DNA of 64,000 nt from Chitinophaga silvisoli (lineage in GTDB: Bacteria; Bacteroidota; Bacteroidia; Chitinophagales; Chitinophagaceae), in the NCBI RefSeq assembly GCF_003412465.1, contig NZ_QTJV01000022.1:1-64000 (forward strand), written 5' to 3'. Made by a program: the position numbers and the translations under genes. This document shows, one piece after another, positions 18,029 through 27,049 of this stretch. The notes below the pieces were generated by a model. It had not been told where the DNA came from, did not search any database, and saw only the letters and a list, made by a program, of their open reading frames with translations. Each line of letters starts with the position of its first letter. Position 1 is the stretch's first letter.

Positions 18029-19204
18029 TTAGTGCGACGTGGCAGGTGAAACGGTCACATTGTGGCCATTTACCTCAAAATGAACCCTTTGGGTGGCTTC
18101 GAGTGCTTTGAGCAGTTTACCGGCATCTTCCCTGCGGGAGATTACTCCTGTCAGGTCAATATCGGATACATCGCCATTATAAGCTACCTCCATATCATAC
18201 CACCTGGATAGCTGACGCATGATGGTTTTGATATTGGTGCTCCTGAAGCGGAACTTGCCATCTTTCCAGGCAAGGGTCTGTTCCAGGTCAGCGGGAGCAA
18301 TGGCGAAGGTATTGTCTGTCAGACTCGCTTCCAGTCCGGGCTTCAGTACGTTTTTCTGGCTGCCGTGCTCTACTTGTACAGCGCCTTCTATAAGGGCGGT
18401 TTTTACAGCTTTTTCATCGGCATACGCCATGATGTTGAAACTGGTCCCTAATACTTTTACGGTCATATCCTTTTCAGCAGCTTTCACCTGTACTGAAAAG
18501 GGTTGGTTGGATTGTTGGACGATTTCAAAATAGGCTTCGCCTGTAATGCTTACCTGCCTTTCCTTTCCGGTGAATGCGGTTGGGAAACGGATACTGCTGG
18601 CGGCATTGAGCCATACCTTGCTTCCATCGGCAAGGGTCAGCTGGTATTGGCCACCGTGAGGAGTAGTGACGGTATTGTACATCACCTCATTCCCTCCGTT
18701 TGCCTGGTAACTTAACTTACCATTCTTATTGCTGATCTGCGTGTTTCCCTGTTGAGCCAGGGTGCCATTTGCGGCGCTGTCGAGAGGGATCTGAGTACCA
18801 TCAGCGAGGGTAAGCATAGCTTTGGTGGAACCTGGAGCCAATACCTGTGTTTTGACAAGGGTAGGGGCCTGCTCCGGATCTTTCCTGTACAAAAGACTGG
18901 TAGTCAAAATAATACCGGCAGTTACAGCGGCTGCGGCATACAGGTAGAAACGGCGTTTGTTTTTGACAACTGTCAGTATCTCAGGCTGATCCGCCTGGAA
19001 AATGGCATCAAGTATAGCACTATGGTCTTCATTTTCCCAGCCGGCGGAAGGAACGTCACTCCGGAGGGATTGAAGAATGTCGGCACTCAGCAGCTCATCA
19101 TGTTCCCCACTATCAATAGCGTCGAACAGACGATTTTTATCATCTGGTGTGATGGTATTCTGCTTATACTTATCAAGCAAGAATTTTAATTCTTGTGCTG
19201 TCAT
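18029..19204 (-). CDS. FecR-family anti-sigma factor
   Basis: 391 residues. A cytoplasmic anti-sigma segment (about 1-80, EHDELLSADILQSLRSD) is followed by one membrane helix at about 86-106 (FYLYAAAAVTAGIILTTSLLY). The periplasmic FecR domain (about 190-300) shows TTPHGGQYQLTLADGSKVWL, SITGEAYFEI and VLGTSFNIMAY. The C-terminal DUF4974-like part carries TNIKTIMRQLSRWYDMEVAYNG and TGVISRREDAGKLLKALE. It lies between its sigma gene (111 bp upstream) and the STN-SusC (240 bp downstream), so signalling should run SusC to FecR to sigma. It resembles the FecR at 1629 in architecture but is clearly a separate paralogue. Confidence 0.9.
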   Translation of the reverse strand: MTAQELKFLLDKYKQNTITPDDKNRLFDAIDSGEHDELLSADILQSLRSDVPSAGWENEDHSAILDAIFQADQPEILTVVKNKRRFYLYAAAAVTAGIILTTSLLYRKDPEQAPTLVKTQVLAPGSTKAMLTLADGTQIPLDSAANGTLAQQGNTQISNKNGKLSYQANGGNEVMYNTVTTPHGGQYQLTLADGSKVWLNAASSIRFPTAFTGKERQVSITGEAYFEIVQQSNQPFSVQVKAAEKDMTVKVLGTSFNIMAYADEKAVKTALIEGAVQVEHGSQKNVLKPGLEASLTDNTFAIAPADLEQTLAWKDGKFRFRSTNIKTIMRQLSRWYDMEVAYNGDVSDIDLTGVISRREDAGKLLKALEATQRVHFEVNGHNVTVSPATSH

Positions 19205-19314
19205 AATGGTAAAGACGTGTTTGGAGAATAAAAGGAGTATGCTAAGAGAAAAAAAATTTAACTTTTTTTTGAGAGGGGGTTCAGGATCCCGGGAGAGGGC
19301 TTCCCAGGCGCATT

Positions 19315-19866
19315 TTAGATGCTTTTCCTCACAAAATTCCGCACTGTCTGCACAGCAATCTGCATCTGTTTTTTCACGGTATGGATGGATATATTGAACT
19401 TATTGGATATTTCTTCATTGCTAAATCCTTCCTTCCTGGCTATATATACCTTCTTCCGCTCCGGGGGCAAGGCAGCAATCGCCTTTTCCACAATGACGGC
19501 ATATTCCCTGTCCTTGACCCGGTAATCCGTATCATTCACTATCGCTACCTGCTGGTGATATAATTGCTCATACGCCTTCATTCTCACGGCCTGCTTCTTA
19601 AAGCCGTCAAAGACATGATTGCGGGTCAGAATAAATAAATAGTCAGAAAAATCTTTGATTTCAGGCAATACCTCCCTCTTTAGCCAGATCTTTAGAAAAA
19701 CCTCCTGCACGACTTCCCGTGCCGCCAGATCGTCTTTTAGATAAAGCATGGCCACATCAAACACCTGTTTACTGTATATATTGAAGACAAGTGTAAAAGC
19801 AGACTGGCTTCCTTCTCCTATCTGCTGCAATAGTTCCCGTTCCTCCTGTATGAATGAATCTTGCAA
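19315..19866 (-). CDS. ECF-type RNA polymerase sigma-70 factor
   Basis: 183 residues. Region 2 is seen as AFTLVFNIYSKQVFDVAMLYLKD...AREVVQEVFLKIWLKRE. Region 4 is seen as ALPPERKKVYIARKEGFSNEEISNKFNISIHTVKKQM. It belongs to the same Bacteroidota Sus-associated class as the factor at 742. It heads the minus-strand order sigma-FecR-SusC-SusD, and a promoter-like motif lies 33-65 bp upstream. Expected role: transcription of the SusC/SusD genes when the receptor is occupied. Confidence 0.9.
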   Translation of the reverse strand: MQDSFIQEERELLQQIGEGSQSAFTLVFNIYSKQVFDVAMLYLKDDLAAREVVQEVFLKIWLKREVLPEIKDFSDYLFILTRNHVFDGFKKQAVRMKAYEQLYHQQVAIVNDTDYRVKDREYAVIVEKAIAALPPERKKVYIARKEGFSNEEISNKFNISIHTVKKQMQIAVQTVRNFVRKSI

Positions 19867-19898
19867 AATTCAATCGTTTGAATGCTGTAAATCCTCGC

Positions 19899-19931
19899 TA
19901 AAATTAGGAAGATACCCTGTATATGCCCAAA
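19899..19931 (-). promoter_or_regulatory. candidate Bacteroidota-type promoter for the second sigma gene
   Basis: On the minus strand, TTTG (19928-19931) is followed after 21 nt by TAATTTTA (19899-19906). This compares with the Bacteroidota pattern TTTG - 19 to 21 nt - TAnnTTTG, with one mismatch in the -7 element. It lies 33 bp before the ATG. Confidence 0.35.
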
Positions 19932-20246
19932 TATTTATTTTGGATGTATTGGCAAGTCGCAGCTGTCAGGACAGATATTAAAACCTGGATGTAATTGCAT
20001 AATAACCGGAACCGGCAAATAAATAAAACAGTTAGAAGATCTGAAACTAGTTATGCGGGCTGTTGCGGAACAATAGAATGATGATGAAAATGCAAATTAG
20101 TACAAATGCTGCAAAGCGATCTGTTTAAGTACCCGCCGCTTATTAACATGGTGTCTTAAAGCCTTGCTGTGCAACCCCATGGGTAGGGTACAGGAAAAGA
20201 TAAAACATCTATATTGTGTTTTATTTCAAACAGGAATCAACTCACT
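19932..20246. other. divergent intergenic region
   Basis: About 315 bp between the promoter of the sigma gene and the GH43 start. It must hold the GH43 promoter. I see no ORF, RNA gene or strong palindrome. Confidence 0.4.
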
Positions 20247-21224
20247 ATGAGAAAGGCAATCACGTTATTACTCGGGGCCATCGCCCTCGGAAACCCGCTA
20301 TCTGCTCAAAAAAAGCAAAGCTCCGGCAACCCAATTGTTCAGGGTTGGTATGCCGACCCGGAAGCTGTGGTATTCGGCAAAGAATACTGGGTCTTCCCAA
20401 CCTATTCTGACAAATACGAGAAACAGGTGTTCTTTGATGCATTTTCGTCCACAGACCTGGTCAACTGGAAGAAACATCCTAAAGTCCTGGATTCCTCCAA
20501 TGTAAAATGGGCTAACCGTGCCATGTGGGCACCAGCTATCGTAAAAAAAGACGGAAAGTATTACTTCTTTTTCGGTGCCAACGATATCCAGAACGATAAC
20601 CAGAAAGGGGGAATCGGTGTGGCTGTCGCCAGCAAGCCCGGTGGTCCTTACAAAGACTATCTCGGCAAGCCGCTCATCGATAAGTTTTACAATGGCGCTC
20701 AGCCCATCGATCAGTTTGTATTTCACGATAAAGATGGCCAGTACTACATTATATACGGTGGATGGCAGCACTGCAATATTGCCCGCTTAAAATCTGATTT
20801 CACAGGCATCGAACCATTTGCCGATGGTCAGACCTTCAAAGAAATTACCCCCAAAGGGTATGTAGAAGGTCCCTTCATGTTTATCCGCAATGGCAAGTAC
20901 TATTTTATGTGGTCTGAAGGTGGTTGGGGCAGCCCGGACTATAGCGTTGCCTATGCGATTGCTGATAGTCCCATGGGTCCATGGCAGCGCATCGGCAAGA
21001 TCTTACAGTCAGATCCCGCTATTGCTACCAGCGCAGGACACCATTCTGTCATCAATGTACCCGGTACAGACAGATGGTATATCGTCTACCACCGTCGTCC
21101 GCTTACAGAAACAGCTGCTAATAACCGCGTTACCTGCATTGACGAAATGCATTTCGATGATAAAGGGTACATTTTACCCGTAAAGATTACAAAAGAAGGT
21201 GTAAAGGAGGATAAGATAAAATAA
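20247..21224 (+). CDS. GH43-family glycoside hydrolase
   Basis: 325 residues from ATG 20247, chosen because MRKAITLLLGAIALGNPLSAQ is a clean signal peptide. The five-bladed propeller shows the GH43 acidic residues: base Asp in GWYADPEAVVFG (about 37), the pKa-modulating Asp in AQPIDQFVF (about 162), and acid Glu in YVEGPFMFIRNGKYYFMWSEGGWG (about 216). MWAPAIVKKDGKYYFFFGA and AGHHSVINVPGTDRWYIVYHRR are also family blocks. Members cut alpha-L-arabinofuranosidic, beta-xylosidic or beta-galactosidic bonds; the specificity cannot be read here. It is transcribed away from the sigma/FecR/SusC/SusD module and may supply or use the same glycan. A terminator-like hairpin follows. Confidence 0.9.
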   Translation: MRKAITLLLGAIALGNPLSAQKKQSSGNPIVQGWYADPEAVVFGKEYWVFPTYSDKYEKQVFFDAFSSTDLVNWKKHPKVLDSSNVKWANRAMWAPAIVKKDGKYYFFFGANDIQNDNQKGGIGVAVASKPGGPYKDYLGKPLIDKFYNGAQPIDQFVFHDKDGQYYIIYGGWQHCNIARLKSDFTGIEPFADGQTFKEITPKGYVEGPFMFIRNGKYYFMWSEGGWGSPDYSVAYAIADSPMGPWQRIGKILQSDPAIATSAGHHSVINVPGTDRWYIVYHRRPLTETAANNRVTCIDEMHFDDKGYILPVKITKEGVKEDKIK

Positions 21225-21290
21225 CATAGTCCGAAAGGAAAAGTAATACTCAGTAAACATTGCCATTACTTTTATTGTTAGTATATCAAA

Positions 21291-21302
21291 GTAAACGTTT
21301 AC
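21291..21302. promoter_or_regulatory. 12-bp palindrome, LacI-type operator candidate
   Basis: GTAAACGTTTAC is a perfect palindrome with the central CG typical of LacI/GalR-family sites. It lies 67 bp after the GH43 stop and about 900 bp before SusC. No LacI gene is in the window. Confidence 0.35.
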
Positions 21303-21319
21303 AAAGAGTTACACTATAA

Positions 21320-21348
21320 AAAAGGGGGTACTTTTTGTATCCCCTTTT
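21320..21348 (+). terminator. probable terminator of GH43
   Basis: An AAAAGGGG...CCCCTTTT hairpin with a T-rich loop, about 95 bp downstream of the GH43 stop. The stem is part A/T, so strength is moderate. Confidence 0.5.
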
Positions 21349-21513
21349 CGTTACACGGCCTTCCATTTTTTGGAATATTTATAGGATGGAAACAATAAAT
21401 AATGCTTGTTTTCACCGGGTTTTGCTAAAACGGTTTACATTCAGCCAGAACTTGGTAAAATAGTATTTGTTTAAGCGCGTAAATGGTGATAATTATGTAC
21501 AACTTCTTGGTGA

Positions 21514-21544
21514 TTGTAGAAAATGTTAAAATTTCTGTACTTTG
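21514..21544 (+). promoter_or_regulatory. candidate promoter for the SusC/SusD/CRTAC1/haloperoxidase operon
   Basis: TTG (21514-21516) is followed after 21 nt by TACTTTG (21538-21544), close to the Bacteroidota TTTG / TAnnTTTG pattern but one base short in the -7 element. Confidence 0.25.
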
Positions 21545-22195
21545 GAAGTGAAATTACACAGTGAGTAAATGAAAATCTACAACGCGAAATGAGAAACTCC
21601 CGTCGTGTGAACTTGGTGGATAGAATGGTGAAAAACGGTCATTATATATTTGGTGAAAAAATAGAATCAGTGTTGTCATTTTAATACTTGTCATTTTAAA
21701 ATGTACGGCAACAGTAACAGTGAAACTTTAAAATTTTCCAGAAAAACGTAACAACAACCAAAAAATGCCCTCTACAACTATTGACTGAAAAGACTATTGA
21801 ACGAGGGCCAGTTTAAGAAGTATTCAAGGGGAGAACATGTAGCTGCTGAAGATCTAACATTGTACCAATGAACAAGCATTCTTAATCAAAAAATTTCTTT
21901 TGTGGTATTTAACTACCAGCCTTGCTGTGCACGTATGTGAAGCAAAAAATGCTGTCATGCACACTAGCCTGTAGTCACAACATTACATACTGTAATCTGC
22001 AATTCCTATCCATGTGGTAGATGAAATTCTCTTGCCTTAAAAGAAGGCGGGCCGACCACGTATTTTCTAAAAACGAAAATTTTATACAGAAACCAAAATG
22101 AAATGTAGAACCAATGCGGAGCCGCTAGCCCGTTGTCAATCTGAGAAAGGAGTGCACACCACTCATTTATTACCTAACCAAAAACTAATTCGATA

Positions 22196-25100
22196 ATGAG
22201 ACAACTTCGTTTGCTGATCATCGCAATGTTGCTTTCAACGGCAGCATTTGCACAAACTAGGCAGATCACCGGGAGTGTTAAGGATAGCAAATCCGGAGCT
22301 GGTCTTCCCACTGTAACCGTACTGGTTAAAGGAAAGAGTGTAGCGACAGTTTCCGGTGCAGATGGATCTTTCACACTAAAAGGAGCACCGGAAAGCGCTT
22401 TTCAATTACAATTCTCACTTGTAGGTTATACTACCAGGACAATCGAAGTAGCTGCAGGACAAAATTCTGTGTCTACTACGCTCGAAGAATCTGCCACACA
22501 GTTGGGTGAACTGGTTGTAACAGCTCTGGGTATCGCAAAAGATAACTCAAAGTTAGGTTACTCAGTTGCCAAGGTAGGCGGTGAGCTCATGACCAAAGCA
22601 CGTGAAACAAACGTTGCACTCTCCCTGGGTGGCCGCGTTTCCGGTGTGAATGTACACGGTTCCGGTGGTGGTCCTGGTTCTTCTGCACGTATCCTGCTGC
22701 GTGGTATGCCAAGTATGAACTCCGGTGGATCTCCACTGTTCGTAATCAACGGTGTTCCTATGGACAACACTCAGCGTGGTAGCGCAGGTGAGTGGGGTGG
22801 TGCTGATGCCGGTGATGGTATCGGAAACCTGAACCCTGATGATATCGAAGATATGACCGTCCTGAAAGGCCAGGCTGCATCTGCATTATATGGTGCACGT
22901 GCTGCAAACGGCGTAATCCTCATTACCACCAAATCTGGTAAGAAAGGTACTTTCTCTGTTGATTATAACATGAACTACGCTGTAGATAAGGCGATCGACT
23001 TCACCGACTGGCAGTATACCTACGGTCAGGGTACCGGTGGGGTTAAACCTGCAAACGCTTCCGGCGCACAGGGTACTACCCGCTTAAGCTGGGGTGGTAA
23101 ACTGGATGGTTCTTCTTTCACTCAGTTCGATGGTAAATCTTATGCATACTCTGCATACAAAGACAATATCAAGAACTTCTACCGCCCAGGTCCAACCTTC
23201 ACCAACACTGTGTCTATGTCTTCCGGTGGTGATAAAGGAACTTTCCGCCTGTCACTGTCTAACCTGGACAACCAGTCAATCGTTCGTAACTCTGGTCTGA
23301 ATAGAAAATCTATCAACCTGAACGTTGATCAGAATATCACACCAAAATTGAACGTGAAGGTAATGGCGAACTACATCGATGAGCTGCAGAAAAACAAACC
23401 GCAGCTGTCTGATGGTCCGCTGAACGTGAACAACGGTCTGTTCATCGCTAACAACATCAATGAAAAAATCCTCGATCCGGGTTATGATGCAAATGGTGCT
23501 GAAATCCTCTGGACAGATGATAACTACGTAACTAACCCATGGTTCGTTATCAACCGTTACATCAACAACATCGGTCGTAAACGCCTGATCTCCGCTGTAA
23601 CTGTTAAATACAACCTGACTGACTGGTTATACGCCAGTGGCCGTGTTGGTTACGATTATGAGAATGACCGCATTCTGAAGATCGAGCCTACCGGTACTGA
23701 CTATACCAAGAACCAGAACTACAGTAACCAGACTGGTAGCTACAACCTGCAGACTCCATTCTCCGGTCAGCTCAATGGCGATGTGTTCGTAGGCGTTAGC
23801 AACAAGAACATTACCAAAGACCTGGTGGTGAGCGCTGTAGTAGGTGCTAACATGCTGAAAAATAACACTGAAAACATCACCATCAGCGGTGGTCCTTTCA
23901 TTGTAAACTACCTGTATACACCTACTAACGTTTATACCTTTAACAGATCTTACGCTTATACTAAAAAGGAATCTCACTCAGGTTACTATTCAGTTGACTT
24001 AAACTGGAAATCATACCTGAACTTAAGTACCACCGGTCGTTACGATGCGTTCTCTACACTGGCAGGTACCGGTATTCCTAACAGCCAGGTAGGTATCTTC
24101 ACACCATCAGTATCCGGTAGCTTCGTGTTCTCCGAACTGACCAAGATGCCTAAGATGAGCTACGGTAAGATCCGCGCAAGCTACGCACAGACTTCCGGCG
24201 AGCCGGTTAAACCTTACCAGACAATGGTTTACTACGGCCTGGAAAGCACCATCAATGGTATTCCAACCGGTCGTTTCAGCAATACACTGCCTTCCGGTCT
24301 GCTGAAACCATTCACCGTAACAGAGTTTGAAGTTGGTGCGGAACTGAAATGGTTTGACAACAGATTAGGCCTGGACGTTGCTTACTTCCACCGCAAGACC
24401 AAGAACGAAATCATGAGTGCTAACTTCAGCTTGTCTACCGGTTACAACGCTGGTTATGTACCAACTGGTAGCACTATGAACAAAGGTCTGGAAGTACTGA
24501 TCAATGGTACTCCAATCACTAACAAAGATTTCAACTGGAACGTATCATTCAACTTAACTTCAGTTAAGAACGAAATTCTCCATACTGACAATAACAACAA
24601 CACCATCACTCTGGGTACTGACCGTCCTAACCACGGTTCTATCTATACCGCTTACCAGGTTGGTAAAGCAGGTCCTCAGATCCTGGGTTATGACTACAAA
24701 ATGGATGGTAAAGGTAACATCGTAGTAGATGATGCTGGCCTTCCTTTACAGGGTGATCTGAAATCATGGGGTACTGTACTGCCTACACTGTATGGTGGTC
24801 TGAACAACGATTTCAGCTATAAGAACATTACCTTCTCATTCCTGATTGACTATAACTATGGTAACAAAGTACTCTCTGCTACCAAAGCATATAGCATCTA
24901 CCGTGGTCTGAACAAAGAAACCCTGAATGGCCGTGAAACTGGTATCACTACCGGTGTATACGAAAGCGGTGCAACCAATACCAAATCTGTAACATCTCAG
25001 GCTTACTACCAGGCTATCTTTAACAGAAACATCACTGGTCCGCTGAGCGTACTGAATGGTGACTATATCAAATTACGTCAGCTCACCCTGGGTTATACCC

Positions 25101-25309
25101 TGAGCGAGAAACTGTTCGGCAGTGTTCCGCTGATCCGTTCAATCAACGTTTCTCTGGTAGGTCGTAACCTCTGGACTATCATGAGAAGATCCGGTATCAT
25201 CGATCCTGAATCCGGTTTCTCTACACTGGTTACCTATGCAGGTATTGAAGGTACAAGCGTTCCTTCTGCAAGGACTTATGGTGTGAACGTTAATGTCAAA
25301 TTCAAATAA
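22196..25309 (+). CDS. SusC/RagA TonB-linked outer-membrane transporter without STN domain
   Basis: 1037 residues. A normal signal peptide (MRQLRLLIIAMLLSTAAFAQ) is followed directly by the carboxypeptidase-regulatory-like domain (ITGSVKDSKSGAGLPTVTV), a TonB-box-like LGELVVTALGIAK, a plug (ASALYGARAANGVILITTKSGKKG) and a barrel. Unlike the two other SusC proteins here, it has no STN domain, and no sigma/FecR genes are adjacent, so its control must differ. SusD follows after 8 bp. Downstream partners are a CRTAC1-like protein and a haloperoxidase-fold enzyme rather than glycosidases, so the cargo may not be a polysaccharide. No frame breaks are visible. Confidence 0.92.
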   Translation: MRQLRLLIIAMLLSTAAFAQTRQITGSVKDSKSGAGLPTVTVLVKGKSVATVSGADGSFTLKGAPESAFQLQFSLVGYTTRTIEVAAGQNSVSTTLEESATQLGELVVTALGIAKDNSKLGYSVAKVGGELMTKARETNVALSLGGRVSGVNVHGSGGGPGSSARILLRGMPSMNSGGSPLFVINGVPMDNTQRGSAGEWGGADAGDGIGNLNPDDIEDMTVLKGQAASALYGARAANGVILITTKSGKKGTFSVDYNMNYAVDKAIDFTDWQYTYGQGTGGVKPANASGAQGTTRLSWGGKLDGSSFTQFDGKSYAYSAYKDNIKNFYRPGPTFTNTVSMSSGGDKGTFRLSLSNLDNQSIVRNSGLNRKSINLNVDQNITPKLNVKVMANYIDELQKNKPQLSDGPLNVNNGLFIANNINEKILDPGYDANGAEILWTDDNYVTNPWFVINRYINNIGRKRLISAVTVKYNLTDWLYASGRVGYDYENDRILKIEPTGTDYTKNQNYSNQTGSYNLQTPFSGQLNGDVFVGVSNKNITKDLVVSAVVGANMLKNNTENITISGGPFIVNYLYTPTNVYTFNRSYAYTKKESHSGYYSVDLNWKSYLNLSTTGRYDAFSTLAGTGIPNSQVGIFTPSVSGSFVFSELTKMPKMSYGKIRASYAQTSGEPVKPYQTMVYYGLESTINGIPTGRFSNTLPSGLLKPFTVTEFEVGAELKWFDNRLGLDVAYFHRKTKNEIMSANFSLSTGYNAGYVPTGSTMNKGLEVLINGTPITNKDFNWNVSFNLTSVKNEILHTDNNNNTITLGTDRPNHGSIYTAYQVGKAGPQILGYDYKMDGKGNIVVDDAGLPLQGDLKSWGTVLPTLYGGLNNDFSYKNITFSFLIDYNYGNKVLSATKAYSIYRGLNKETLNGRETGITTGVYESGATNTKSVTSQAYYQAIFNRNITGPLSVLNGDYIKLRQLTLGYTLSEKLFGSVPLIRSINVSLVGRNLWTIMRRSGIIDPESGFSTLVTYAGIEGTSVPSARTYGVNVNVKFK

Positions 25310-25317
25310 GATAAGTC

Positions 25318-26943
25318 ATGAAAAGATACTTCATTTATATAGGTCTGGCTGGTTTGTTGATGCAATCAGCTTCATGTACCAAGAACTTCAACGATATCAA
25401 TACAGACCCGACGCAAACAAGTGCTGATCTGTATAATCCAAACTACCTGCTCACAAGTGCGCAGCATGCTTTCAGCTCCCAGGGGTACAACATGTTCCTG
25501 TTCGAGGGTTTCTGGACGCAGATTATGGCATCTACCTCCTCGCTGACTTCCAACTACCTGTCTAACGGTGACAAGTATGTAGCTACCAGTGGTACCTCCG
25601 ACTACCAGGGTCGTATCTGGAATACCGATTACGGTTCTACAGACCTCTACTACACCGGTGCCGGTAACCTGGTGTCTGAAGCGATTACCCTGACCAAGGA
25701 TGATCCGAGCAAAGCAAACCTGACCGCAACCTGTATGATCATGAAAGCCATGATTCTCCAGCAGGTAACGGATGTATATGGTGATGTGCCTTATTCTCAG
25801 GCATTCCAGGGTAAGACAGGCGTTACACAGCCTGCTTACGACAAACAGGAAGAGATCTATAACTCTATCTTTAATGATCTGACTACTGCTATCGGTATGT
25901 TCGATGCCAGCAAAACACTGGTAACCGGCGACCTGTACTATGGCGGTGATATCACTAAATGGAAAAAGTTCGCTTACTCCCTGATGCTGCGTGCAGCAAT
26001 GCGCCTCACCAAAGTAGCACCTGCTACCGCCCAGACATGGGCTGAGAAAGCAGTGGCAGGTGGCGTATTCACCAGCACCGCTGATGATGCGTATATCAAC
26101 GTTCAAAGTACCAATGGTCACGATAACGCACAGGCCAGAGTATATGGTACTGACCTGTATCAGACAAGATGGAGCAAAACCCTCATCGACTATCTGAGAG
26201 ATAACAATGACCCAAGATTAGGTGTGGTATCCGAAGTACCGCAGGCTGGCCTGGCTGCTAATAAAGTAACCACTGCCGGTAACACAACTCCTTCTGCTCA
26301 GTTAGGTTTACCAAATGGTTATGACCTGAACGGTGGTCCTACCGATGTAACCAAAGCACCAAACTATGCTGGTTCTACCGGTACCGGTGATGATGAAACA
26401 CCACTCGGTAAATACTCCCGCCCCGTGGCTTCCGTATATACCAACCTTAACTCTCCAATCTTTGTGCTCACTTATGCACAAACTGAATTACTGCTGGCTG
26501 AAGCTGCTGTAAGAGGTTGGAACGTAGGTGGTACTGCTGCTACTCACTATGCTGCTGGTACCGTGGCTGGTCTGACTTCCCTGGCTACCCTGGGTTCCGC
26601 GCTGACCATCTCTTCTACCACAGCTACTGCCTGGGTAGCTTTACATCCGCTGGATATAACATCTACCACCGCTTCCCTGAAGCAGATCAACGAGCAGTAC
26701 TGGGCTACTACCGGTATTCAGTTCAACTATATCGAAACATGGTTCAACTGGCGCCGTTCCGGCTATCCTGTACTCACTCCTGTTGTGTACGATGCTAACT
26801 TCACCGGTGGTCAGATTCCAAGAAGACAACTGTACCCTGTTACAGAAGCTACACTGAATAGTACAAACTATAAATCAGGTGTAAGCGGTCTTTCTGCAGG
26901 TGATACCTGGGTATCCCGTGTATGGTGGGATCCGGCTTCTTAA
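25318..26943 (+). CDS. SusD-like outer-membrane lipoprotein (SusD-like_2 type)
   Basis: 541 residues with a lipoprotein signal (LLMQSASC, Cys near 20). Family blocks: NFNDINTDPTQ at the N-terminus, MIMKAMILQQVTDVYGDVPYSQAFQG, QEEIYNSIFNDLTTAI and ITKWKKFAYSLMLRAAMRLT. The C-terminus holds LTYAQTELLLAEAAVRGW and FNYIETWFNWRRSGYPVLTPV. It is the lid partner of the SusC 8 bp upstream and belongs to the same subtype as the protein at 12802. A perfect hairpin lies between its stop and the next gene, a possible point of differential mRNA stability. Confidence 0.9.
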   Translation: MKRYFIYIGLAGLLMQSASCTKNFNDINTDPTQTSADLYNPNYLLTSAQHAFSSQGYNMFLFEGFWTQIMASTSSLTSNYLSNGDKYVATSGTSDYQGRIWNTDYGSTDLYYTGAGNLVSEAITLTKDDPSKANLTATCMIMKAMILQQVTDVYGDVPYSQAFQGKTGVTQPAYDKQEEIYNSIFNDLTTAIGMFDASKTLVTGDLYYGGDITKWKKFAYSLMLRAAMRLTKVAPATAQTWAEKAVAGGVFTSTADDAYINVQSTNGHDNAQARVYGTDLYQTRWSKTLIDYLRDNNDPRLGVVSEVPQAGLAANKVTTAGNTTPSAQLGLPNGYDLNGGPTDVTKAPNYAGSTGTGDDETPLGKYSRPVASVYTNLNSPIFVLTYAQTELLLAEAAVRGWNVGGTAATHYAAGTVAGLTSLATLGSALTISSTTATAWVALHPLDITSTTASLKQINEQYWATTGIQFNYIETWFNWRRSGYPVLTPVVYDANFTGGQIPRRQLYPVTEATLNSTNYKSGVSGLSAGDTWVSRVWWDPAS

Positions 26944-26974
26944 TAATGTTTGGTTCATGACTAGTTAGATATAA

Positions 26975-27011
26975 GAAGAGTTAATGCGGCATAATACCGC
27001 ATTAACTCTTC
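26975..27011 (+). other. 15-bp perfect inverted repeat between SusD and CRTAC1-like genes
   Basis: The arm 26975-26989 (GAAGAGTTAATGCGG) pairs exactly with 26997-27011 around the loop CATAATA. No T-run follows (AACTTTAAG), so read-through is likely. Confidence 0.7.
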
Positions 27012-27049
27012 AACTTTAAGAATGGGAACACTTGAAAAACTATTTATCC

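Larger units (their letters stand above)
21225..22195. other. 970-bp intergenic region upstream of the third SusC
   Basis: No protein-coding frame or RNA gene is recognisable. It contains a 12-bp palindrome, a terminator-like hairpin and a promoter-like motif (listed separately). The promoter-to-ATG distance would be about 650 bp, an unusually long leader. AT-rich stretches with short inverted repeats (for example ATTACATACTGTAAT near 21983) fill the rest. Confidence 0.45.
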
